Part shown: positions 55,240-64,000 of the stretch, one piece after another
Layout of the letters: each line of letters starts with the position of its first letter
Numbering within the stretch: position 1 is the first letter of the stretch
Assembly (NCBI GenBank): GCA_002099365.1
Contig: MSED01000001.1
Location: 3,968,001 to 4,032,000 of the forward strand
Source: Phialophora verrucosa
Taxonomy: Eukaryota > Ascomycota > Eurotiomycetes > Chaetothyriales > Herpotrichiellaceae
Direction: 5' to 3'
DNA: 64,000 bases
The notes under the pieces: generated by a model
Seen by the model: only the letters and a program-made list of their open reading frames with translations
Databases searched by the model: none
What the model was told of the DNA's origin: nothing
Program-made: the position numbers and the translations under genes

Positions 55240-58200
55240 GCGTTTCCACTCACATCAACCTACAATCTCGGTGTCAGCTTCGATTGCAATGGAGGCATCA
55301 ATCCTTCACTTGTACCGCCACAACCAAATTTGGTTAGCGGCATTCCGCCACCGGAACTCCTCCAGCACGTGCCGCCTCGGCCTCAGCCACAGTTCTCTCC
55401 ACTTGGATTCTCAGCTCCGAACGGTTATTTCGGCGTCTCAAACACCCCAGCATTCCAACCTACTGCCTATTCCCCGCCCGGTTCCTGGCCTGCGATGGCT
55501 TACAATGCTCACCAGCAACTCCCTGTCAACGAGCTGACCAATGTCCATGCTTACAAGGCGAGCTCGTCACCGGAGCTGGGAGACAGTCATGGCGCTCAAG
55601 GCAAGCCGCATCGGCGAGGCTATCAAGCGTGTCAAAACTGCAGGTCACGTAAAGTGAAATGCGATTTAGGCAGTAAGTGACACAAGCGTTAGTCTTCGGT
55701 ATTGTCACTGACGACGGGGTGTTGCAGGTGTTGATGCGCCGGCCGAACCCCCATGCCGGCGATGCCTTCGCGAGCGCCTCCAATGTGAATTTGCACCGAC
55801 TCGGAAGAAGCAAAAGCGGCTGGACGGCACAGCAAGAGATGTTTCCACCCCCTCTGGCAGTGCCCCGACGTCAGTGAATAACAGTGCCTCTCACTACGGT
55901 CTTTCCCAGGATCCGCAGCAGCCTGCACTTCCTGCGACGAACGGTTTTTCTCGACAGTCGTGGTCGCCTCACATGTCTAGCAGTTCCCGGCCCTCGATTA
56001 CTTCGCAGCCCCGGATCGACCCTCATCGTGCGCAAGACTCTTCCATGTACCCTAGCCCAGCGAGTAACAAGCCCAGTTCTGACATTCACCTGCACAGTCA
56101 GGCCGCCGCTGCAACCCTAGGTGCTCAGGTGTCTACTTCACAGGACAGTCTTATGGCTTTGGTCGACGCAGCTCATGTCTTTGAAAGTGCTGCTCCAGGT
56201 GACAAGGAAAGCCCATTGTCTGACCGTGGTGCACGCAAGAAGACGATATCAAGCTTGGGCCGTGGCGGACCTGAGGAGCCGAGCGCTGTTGGATTATCCC
56301 CGGCTGAGCAAGCGGAGCAGGAAGCTGGCATGAAGACGTGGTCTCAGATGCGCTTTGTTCGCAATGGTTGGTTCACTGCTTGGGAAGCCATGCAGTATGT
56401 CGAGTACTTTTACGCCCACTTGGCACCCATGACTCCGGTCGTTTTCCCTGATTTCAGGCCGCCCGTTAAGCATCACGCCCTGCTCGCCGATGAGCCGATT
56501 CTGGCCCTCGCAATCCTGGCTATCGCTTCGCGTCACATGCCGCTTTCTGGTAATGCGGCGGTGTCTCGGTCCTACCAAATCCACGATAAACTGTGGACTC
56601 ACCTTCGGCGGCAGGTGGAACGTCTTTTGTGGGGCCAGGAACAATTTGGCGGAGGGTTCTGTGGCGGTGGGAGTACGGCAAAGATTCAGGAAACCAAAAC
56701 TGGTCAACTCACCTGGCAAGGCAGCCTACGAACCCTGGGCACTATTGAGGCGCTCTTGCTGCTCACCGATTGGCAGCCACGCGCTCTGCATTTCCCACCT
56801 GGAGATGAAGAAAATGGTCTCCTCGACCGGAGTTTGCTCATGCCGGTCGAGGCCGACGCCGGCTTAGGTCGGCAATCAGAAGAGCGACTCAGTACTAGAG
56901 ACTACGACAATCTTCCCTATGCTAGCTGGCTCGAACCGGCCTGGAGGTCCGACAAGATGTCGTGGATGATTCTTGGGCTCGCGCAGAGCCTTGCCTTTGA
57001 GCTTGGTGTCTTCGACACTAACCACTTCAACTGTCGCCATGACCATGGGCCTGAGTCCGAATGTGCGCGCAAGAGACGTGTGCGACATTTGGTCCTTGTC
57101 TATGTTGCTCAGACCAGCGGTCGAATGGGCATCCAGTCGTCTCTCAACGTCGATGAATGGGAATCCGACACCATCTGGGACAAGACAAGCCGAAAGCAAG
57201 ACCATCCCATCGACCTCATGCAAGGATGCTGGGTGCATATTGCTAGGATCATGAATCAAGCCAACCGAGAGATCTTCTCGTCTCACCAGTTCACCAGGGA
57301 GCTCACAGCGAGTGGAAGATACAAGGATTCCATTGCCACCTTCGTGCCTTTGCTTCACAGTTGGAAAAATGAGATGGACAGGTTGAAGGTTCATATTCAC
57401 CCAATCATGCAATGCATCCTACTCATGGAGTACGAATACGCCCGGCTGTACATCAATTCATTGGGCCTGCAAAAGGTGGTCGAGTCTTGGGTGGAGGGCG
57501 GTGCGACCATGCGGAGAGCAACCCTTGCCAAAATCTCGGAAGAGAACAAGCCTTTCATTGACGAAGTGACAGAGGCCGCTCTCAACATATTGGATCTTGT
57601 CGTTGACGGCCTTGCCGCCCAGGGCTTTCTCAGGAACGCCCCGGTCCGCACATATCTCCGCAGCTTGTCCGGCATGATGTTCACGCTGAAAGTGAGTGCC
57701 CTCCCTCGAAGTTTCCTCATGACTAGTCTAATCTCTTGCAGCGATTCAGCCTGGGCATCCACGAAGAACTAGTGCGCAAATGCCTCCAGAGACTGGAGAA
57801 GATCACAGATCTCATGTCCGAGCAAGTGGTTGACGATGTTCACCTGGCTGCATCCACCTCTCGATTGGTGCAGAACATACTAGGCAATGTGAAACAGACA
57901 TTGATTCGAGTCCAAATCCCTGGCACCGGCTCAGCTGGCCCAAGTCGAGAACAATCGCGCCCACCGTCTCCGCATGGCCATGATGGCGTCAATGATCAAC
58001 TGTCACAGCAGCTTGTCTCTAGTAATCCTGTGCAAACAAAGCTCGAATTCTACGGGACTGGTCCTGACCCCCTTGCTGGCATTCAAGCGAGGTCTATGGC
58101 CGACCTGGACTCGCAGACCTTCGTGCCGCCACCCAACTTTGGAGATCACGACATGGACTTTCCATTGCCAGATGACGTCAACATGGGCTCTGGAATGGAC

Positions 58201-58392
58201 CTTGCCGGTGGTGACTGGCTCGCCCTTCCGCTTGATAACCTGTGGGGAGGCGATGAAGCCACGGTCGACCAAGGATTTGGGGGCATCGGTCCGACTTTGG
58301 GTGGGAGAGATCTGCTGGAGGCCATCACCAACCGCAACTACAGCCAGATGCAGTGGAACGGCAATCACACATTTGGCTTTGGCAATATTTGA
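55240..58392 (+). CDS. Zn2Cys6 transcription factor with fungal-specific regulatory domain
   Basis: Nuclear DNA-binding regulator. The coding frame is open from 55240, just after an in-frame TAG, and no ATG fits at the left end, so a first exon is missing. Visible exons end at 55672, run 55728-57691 and 57742-58392 with GTAAGT and GTGAGT introns of 55 and 50 nt, giving about 1,015 residues. The zinc cluster is complete only after splicing: CQNCRSRKVKC, then 12 residues, then CRRCLRERLQC. The fungal-specific transcription-factor domain follows (AWEAMQYVEYFYAHLAPMTP through LLMEYEYARLYINSLGLQ). The C-terminal tail is Asp/Gly-rich with acidic patches that may activate transcription. The Pro-rich N-terminus precedes the zinc cluster. 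Target genes are unknown. Confidence 0.9.
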
Positions 58393-59122
58393 AGTGGATG
58401 GAAGGGCCGGTGTGGAGAGTGCATGTTGTCTCCTGTCACTGGGTGATCTGATGGGTGATCGGATGCTTGCCTCGACGAGCAGCTAGCATCGCGACTTTAC
58501 GATCTAAGGCTTTGGGTCATTGACGTGTATCGTTGAATTCCAAGTTATCGTGGCCATAATGCCGATGATAAGATGAGCGTTGGCATACGAGAAGATAGTG
58601 ACGAGGCACTTGCCATACGCATCAGATACATATGTGGCATACGAAGATATGAACAAGCATGGCTGATAACCGTGGGAAGCCAGGATGCTCACGTCTGGAG
58701 CGCTGCGGTTCCGGCTGAAGCTTTGAGCGGAACAGCGGAACCGGAACCGCGGAGTAACCTTTTTCCCGAACGGCCCCGCAATTTCTTCGTCTGTGCCACT
58801 GACACTCCACCCGCTCCACCAACTACCTGCTTGGACTGCTGCACTCGATTCAACCCCATCAACACCTACCTAATTTGCTCGGGCACTCTTCTTGCCTCTC
58901 TATTCTTCCTCTTCCTGGCCGCATGTTCGAGTACTTCGTGTAGGCCCCTGCTCCGCCTGCAAACAAGACCCCAAGCCTGGCCAAAGCACTTCTCGCGTGG
59001 TCGTATGACCAAGCCCGCCGCGCGTCTGCAGTCCTCTACGACTCTCTCGAGTCTCGGCGCATCGACAATGTGGTACTCGGAGCCGCTTGCTGGTGCTGTA
59101 CAACCTCAACGGTAGCCGCGGC
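58393..59122. other. Intergenic region with palH promoter
   Basis: Between the regulator's stop and the palH ATG. Three PacC core sites are listed separately. No other gene is supported. Confidence 0.5.
58679..58981. promoter_or_regulatory. Three PacC/Rim101 core sites upstream of palH
   Basis: GCCAGG occurs at 58679-58684 (plus) and as CCTGGC at 58914-58919 and 58976-58981 (minus). GCCARG is the known core of the pH regulator PacC. Three sites in about 300 bp just before a pH-sensor gene is suggestive, but a six-base degenerate site is frequent by chance. Confidence 0.3.
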
Positions 59123-61704
59123 ATGTCCGACGATGCTTCAATCACTGTTCGCCAACTATGGGGACAATTGAGCACTCCGGCTGCGAGCCACACGGCCTCC
59201 GACGCATGGTGCACGCCTTTAATTCTACCGAGTGGAGGTTTGCGCGAGAACGTCTTCTGTGAGAGGAGACTTACTAAGAGCGGACAGGCATATTCATCTT
59301 CGAAGATGATACCACAACCACGCTCCACGCAAGGGTCACATTTAAGCTGCCTTGCGAGAACCCGGATCCTATCATAAGCCCTGATACCACCGGCAACTCG
59401 TCTGTCGTCGGTTTCTCCAATCCCTTTTATGCCTCCATTTCCCCTCAAATCTTCGCCCTGGCCACGGCGACGGTCATCAGCTACATACTCGTTATTCTCA
59501 TCTTCATCACGCCGAGGACGTTCTATCTCGGAGGGCCAGGAGGAGGAACGCGGTTCTTGGGCCGACGCGGCATAATTACGGGATCTTATGGCTCATCATC
59601 TGTGGTGGGTGTCGGACGCAGACCTCTTCTGCAGAAGATTGCGACGGTCACTGTGGCCATCTCGCTTACCATTGCGACCGCCGACACCTTCAATGTTGCC
59701 GAACGCCAATACAACCAAGGTTACATCGACTCTAGTCAGCTGGTTGACAATGTCGTTGACAGCCTGGAGATCCGGATCATTCGGGTCATATCAGATACTT
59801 TCTTATGGCTCGCTCAAGTGCAGACCTTGATACGATTGTTTCCTCGGCACAAGGAGAAGGTCACCATTAAATGGCTTGGGTTTGCCATGGTCAGCTTCGA
59901 CACCATTTTCAGCATCTTAGACTCCTTTGTCAGCGGCAGCCCCAGGACCCGACCCAGGAGCTTCTCGGATGCAATTCCCGCGCTCAACTACCTGTTTGAA
60001 CTGGCCATCTCTCTAATCTATGCATCCTGTGTGGTTTACTATTGTTTGTCGAAAAGACGGTTCGCGTTCTGGCATCCGAAGATGAAGAATATATGTTTGG
60101 TCGCACTACTATCACTTATTTCTGTGGTTATTCCTGTGGTGTTCTTCATTCTAGATATATCGCAGCCAGATCTGGCGGGATGGGGTGAATATATTCGTTG
60201 GGTTGGCGCCGCAGCTGCAAGCGTCGTCGTCTGGGAGTGGGTGGAAAGAATCGAGTCTCTGGAACGGGACGAAAGAAAAGACGGCATTCTGGGACGTGAA
60301 ATCTTTGACGGCGACGAAATGTTGAACATGACTCCATCAGAGGATGCAAGCTGGCACGGAGACCTGGGTCCAGCCCACGGTGGAGGGGGGCGCAAGGGTC
60401 TAGGTGAAAGAATGGCCTCCCAGTGTCGGCGGGTTCGCGTTCGACTTCCACTGCAGAAACGGAGGAAGAGAGCGCCACCAGACGGTATTACCACTGGCGC
60501 TGATGCTATGGGCGCAGACGGCCAAGCCATTCCCGATTCCCAATTTGTGATACCTCAGCAAGCAACGACCCCTCCCAATCGAAGCGATACTGGAAGCGCC
60601 ACCAGCACCGTCTATGCTGTACGATATCACAATCTCACAAGTCCATCGCCAAATCCTCAACAAGAATTTCATCGGGAAGGAGACGAACCCACCGACGGCG
60701 ACGCTCCGAAAGATTCCGATGACTCCGGCTCTTCTCCAACTGATGCAGATAAGGAATTGGCACTGCAAACAGTGGCGCGGAAGATGACGGGACCCCAAAG
60801 CCGCAATCTTTGGCAAGCTGTCCAGAATCCATTCAAAAGACGCAGGTCTGAACCGCCGGCAGAAGTGGCTGATGCCCAAAATGCTAGTGGCGTACGTCGG
60901 TCTCCCATTGATCGCACTCTAAATCTGCGGGACCGGTTGGGAGCGTTTGCGTCTGCGCAAAGGGAGCGATTCGGTACCCGAGGCAATATCGCCGCTGCTG
61001 CGCTGCCTGTCACGGTTATACCAGCGCCGAAGAGTAACGGACGGACGTGGTCTCCTGACGATGTCCAAGAAATCCCGACTGAGGAAGAGTCGGTCCGAAT
61101 GTCAAATATGGACCAACCAGTGCCCAGGCAGGGATCTGTCGGAGAACACCAGGTTTCGTCGCCGGTGGTCTTCATTCCAGCACCCGTAAACGGTCGGACC
61201 TGGTCTCCAGATGAAGCACATATTCACTCCCCGCCGACCCCGGTACCCGCACGACCGGATGCTGTAGCCTTACGCCACTCGGCTTCAAGTTCTAAACAAG
61301 CCCACTCACCTCAGCAGGTGTATACGCCTAGAGGATCACTGATCATCTCCGAGAGTGACCCTCGGCCGAGCCGAGTGATCGATGCTTCTTACCCGACTTC
61401 ACCAAGGTCTGCCACTTATGCGCGACCTCCGGCGGTTGCGCCGATTGCGGAAGATACATCGAGCGAGGAGAGTCGTGAGATCACAACCCAGCGCCCAGTA
61501 GCAAGCACAGCTGCTTCGGCTCCCGCCCAACCAGGCTCAGATACTGCAAGAGGACGCCCGGCTTCTGGAACTTCTCACCATTCATCTTCACCAACTGACC
61601 GGGCGGCACAGGTGCGGCACGAATCGTGCCCAAATCTGCCAAACGCGGAAATCTCGGCGAGCGATGGGAGAGATACGGGTGGCACGGAATCACCGTCAAA
61701 ATAG
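59123..61704 (+). CDS. palH: PalH/Rim21 ambient-pH sensor membrane protein
   Basis: Seven-transmembrane plasma-membrane protein that senses alkaline pH and, with PalF and ESCRT, drives PacC activation. Exons 59123-59258 and 59306-61704 join over a 47-nt intron (GTGAGA donor, GAAG acceptor) to 844 aa. A nearer CAG would give an intron of only 29 nt. The N-terminal region has the conserved Cys/Pro start (WCTPLILPSGGLRENVF) and LPCENPD. Membrane segments begin at IFALATATVISYILVILIFI. The hallmark block LVDNVVDSLEIRIIRVISDT with FLWLAQVQTLIRLFPRHKEK identifies the family. The last segment is VGAAAASVVVWEWVER. The C-terminal 460 residues are cytosolic and disordered, with a repeated IPAP-NGRTWSPD motif; this tail binds the arrestin PalF in Aspergillus. 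Length is usual. Confidence 0.95.
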
Positions 61705-62150
61705 TAATTTCACTCGTTAGATACCATAGCATGCTTCCTCCGGATCACTCCCCATGTGCCGCGCCAGACTGCTATGACACTATGGGTGCCGAGACCTATA
61801 CCGGGGGGTCCCTTTCGTAAAACGGCCATCATCCTCTGCGCTCCGTGGTAGCGAATGTGGGTAAGTTGGGGAAGGATGCCTCGGTGGTAGACCGCTGCCT
61901 CTGAGACCCTGTGATGCGGAGTAGCTGCTGTACTGTGGACCTTTTGTGCACATATGTGTAGCCTACGTGAAATTGTTCTGCCTGAGCATGTGCGCGCCGG
62001 TCTGCACCGGTTACGTTCCAATTGTGCTGGGCTTATCAATGCTGTCAGAGCTGTATTTCCTGCCCAAGACCCTGCGAAGATCCGGACATGAGTGCGGAGG
62101 TGTAAGCGACAGTGCGGACCAGCGCCTCAGCTTTTCAATGAGGCCGCATT
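61705..62150. other. Intergenic, no gene seen
   Basis: Short spacer between palH and the F-box gene; the frame before 62151 is closed by TGA at 62139-62141. Nothing else is supported. Confidence 0.5.
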
Positions 62151-64000
62151 ATGACCTTCCGTGCCAGTCATCTATACCGCAATGGCCCGGAAGTTGAAGG
62201 CGCCTTTGGCGTGAACTCGATCCCTTTGACAGTCGTCGCACATATCATTTCCTTCCTCGAAGATGACGTCGCCTCCCTGGCGAGACTCTGCCGCACCTCT
62301 CGCGTTCTCTGGTACATGACACTGCCGCACTTGTGGAAAAATGTCACGTTGAAATCATACAGCACCATTCGTTACAAGGACGATGCGCCCGAGGGGTTTG
62401 GGGGTGCAAGCCCCTTCTCGATGGGGTTGAACGCGCTGGTCACAAGGAATGTATCGAGTCTGGTACGGTCGCTGAGTCTCGAGGGCGAATTCAGCACGGC
62501 AGACCTAAATGAACATGCAAGAGTTGGTCGGGTGTCGGAGAGCACCATGATCTTAAACATTGCTGTCCGCGCGGTCCTTGACCAGTGCGTCCACCTCGAG
62601 AAGTTCCGCTGGGATCTGAATGTACGGATACAACCGAATGTCTACTCCGGGCTGGCGAAGCTCGCGCGGTTAGAAACAGTGTGGCTTCGTTTCCCTTCAA
62701 ACAGATCTCCTCAACCGGCATATGAAATCCCTCCATTACCGAACATCAAGTCTTTGACCTTGACGCACTACGACCCCTTGTGTTATCCCGACGACGTATC
62801 CACTGTTCTCTTCCACGCCATGAAGCTTGAGAACTTGACCATGCATTTTTCTCCCCGGATGCGTGAACAAGGCGAGCCCTCTGTGATGCTTACACACTTC
62901 TTCCGGAAGAACATTGCTGCAAAGAGAAAACTTCGCCTGAAGAGTATGGGTATGTATAATCTCCTGAACAGTGCCGATCCGTCCGAGTGTCTCCATGCGG
63001 TGGACACCACCGCAATAGAGCATTTCACCACGGTGAACACATTTGGCATCGACGAAGACGCGCCTGTGGTGGACGGTCGTTCCGGGGCCGTCAATGCCAC
63101 GCATTTTATTGATCGGACATGGCACATGATAGTGAAGGCGGAGGAGCATGCCCCGAAACCCAAAAGCATGAGGGTTGACCACTTGCACAGGAGGCACGCA
63201 CAAGACTTGGGCAAGTTTGCGGGTTTGGAGAAACTGTACCTCATCAACGCACGGTACAAGGACAACAGACCGAACGGACTCCGCATAAACGGTCACAGTG
63301 AGAGTTCTCCGGACTCGAGCGACTTGTCGCCATACCACAAAGCAGCAACGGACGACGTCCGCTCCTCGAGAAACACGCCAGTCCGCGCCATGTCCGCCTC
63401 GGCCGCGGCTTCTATCTCCCTTCGCGACCTGTACCTAGATAACATCTGCAACGTCTGTGGCCCAACCCTCAAACACCTTATACTTCCAGCCCGGTGGCCA
63501 CTTCCCACTGCAATTACAGCCCGGCTGATCCGATCTTGTCCGAATCTAACGCAGCTCGCCGCGGCTCTCGACTGCCTTGAAGATTCCCAGACCGAGGTGC
63601 TGAAGCTCCTTGTACCGTTTTTAACCGACTTGTGGGCCATCCGGATTCTTGCTCCCCTGGGCCAGGAAGCGCTTGGCGAGGAAGGGAGGAAGAAAATAGA
63701 AAGCTACGACAAGATCGTCAATCTACCAGACCACGTCCACGAAGAGATGATCTCAAGCACCCTGGCAGAACGAAGCGGGGGTCCAGGAGCACAGAGCGCG
63801 GACTTCGCCAAGCTGAGGTATATCGGGTTGGGCTGGAAGGTTTGGGAGGTCGGACCGGTGGTGGAAGACGTTGCCGGGAGAAACGGCGACCCGGACGAGG
63901 GGTACGAAGAGGATGGCACAGACGGCCAAACCAAGACCAACAAAGTCGTGTACAAAAGACGGTTCAAGCGGATTGAAGAGAAGGACGTCCAGCATGTCGA
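62151..64000 (+). CDS. F-box-type protein, truncated by the right window edge
   Basis: A frame starts at ATG 62151 and stays open to the window end (616 codons and two bases), with no stop reached. The N-terminus has the F-box pattern: IPLTVVAHIISFLEDDVASL followed by LCRTSRVLWYMTLPHLWKNV. The rest shows leucine-rich spaced segments (LARLETVWLRF, NIKSLTLTHYD, LENLTMHFSPRM, LRDLYLDNICNVCG, LKHLILPARWPL) like the divergent leucine-rich region of fungal F-box proteins. F-box proteins recruit substrates to SCF ubiquitin ligases; the substrate is unknown. A loop with Ser/Asp-rich composition interrupts the repeats near 63290-63400. The visible part ends in a charged segment (YKRRFKRIEEKDVQHV). Confidence 0.88.
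   Translation, partial: MTFRASHLYRNGPEVEGAFGVNSIPLTVVAHIISFLEDDVASLARLCRTSRVLWYMTLPHLWKNVTLKSYSTIRYKDDAPEGFGGASPFSMGLNALVTRNVSSLVRSLSLEGEFSTADLNEHARVGRVSESTMILNIAVRAVLDQCVHLEKFRWDLNVRIQPNVYSGLAKLARLETVWLRFPSNRSPQPAYEIPPLPNIKSLTLTHYDPLCYPDDVSTVLFHAMKLENLTMHFSPRMREQGEPSVMLTHFFRKNIAAKRKLRLKSMGMYNLLNSADPSECLHAVDTTAIEHFTTVNTFGIDEDAPVVDGRSGAVNATHFIDRTWHMIVKAEEHAPKPKSMRVDHLHRRHAQDLGKFAGLEKLYLINARYKDNRPNGLRINGHSESSPDSSDLSPYHKAATDDVRSSRNTPVRAMSASAAASISLRDLYLDNICNVCGPTLKHLILPARWPLPTAITARLIRSCPNLTQLAAALDCLEDSQTEVLKLLVPFLTDLWAIRILAPLGQEALGEEGRKKIESYDKIVNLPDHVHEEMISSTLAERSGGPGAQSADFAKLRYIGLGWKVWEVGPVVEDVAGRNGDPDEGYEEDGTDGQTKTNKVVYKRRFKRIEEKDVQHV

Noticed and set aside
59259..59287. 29-nt palH intron ending at the nearer CAG
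   Set aside because: Too short for a fungal spliceosomal intron; the 47-nt alternative keeps the frame.
1..64000. tRNA, rRNA, CRISPR array or secondary-metabolite core enzyme
   Set aside because: No tRNA A/B-box arrangement, rRNA block, regularly spaced repeats, or PKS/NRPS/terpene-synthase motifs were seen by reading; a tRNAscan or HMM run would be decisive.

Overview
The window is nuclear DNA from a filamentous ascomycete (Pezizomycotina). Genes are broken by short introns of about 47-68 nt with GTAAGT-type donors, CTAAC/CTGAC-like branch sites and AG acceptors. The gene families are typical of moulds: a Zn2Cys6 regulator, the pH sensor PalH, a HET-domain relic, a DUF6604-type relic, a GT90/CAP10 glycosyltransferase and a fungal CAP protein. 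Eurotiomycetes or a related class is my guess, but the sequence alone does not fix the genus. All exon joins below were made by eye from splice motifs and frame agreement.

Layout. 1-3.7 kb: the end of an Arg/Ser-rich reading frame, mitochondrial ribosomal protein uL4m, and a weak coding-like stretch. 3.98-11.85 kb: three predicted secreted proteins in a row. These are a His/Cys-rich 685-aa protein, an aspzincin-like metallopeptidase with an acidic repeat tail, and an arylsulfatase that also ends in an acidic, Trp/Tyr-rich tail. 12.5-27.7 kb: mostly conserved genes, namely SPB1 rRNA methyltransferase, a GT90 glycosyltransferase, a protein with a fungal-STAND-type N-terminal domain, a Gln/His/Asp-rich disordered protein, mitochondrial uL15m, and an alternative NADH dehydrogenase. 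28.5-43 kb: a gene-poor accessory stretch holding a broken HET-domain gene, unrecognised degraded coding sequence, an intact PP2C phosphatase, a DUF6604-type gene broken by at least four frameshifts, a TCTG microsatellite, an orphan transcription-factor-like protein and a small orphan gene behind a clear TATA box. 43.3-64 kb: conserved genes again, namely a Pro-rich conserved protein, FZO1 mitofusin, VPS2/DID4 (ESCRT-III), a secreted CAP protein, a UVRAG/Vps38-like protein, a Zn2Cys6 regulator, PalH, and an F-box protein running off the right edge.

How the genes relate. Four products act in mitochondria (uL4m, uL15m, alternative NADH dehydrogenase, Fzo1). Three act in or depend on the endosomal system (Vps2, UVRAG-like, and PalH, whose Rim/Pal pathway signals through ESCRT). 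FZO1 and VPS2 share one short divergent promoter. The most unusual region is 3.98-11.85 kb, where neighbouring secreted proteins share charged tail styles. I present it as a candidate secreted-protein cluster, not as a proven system.
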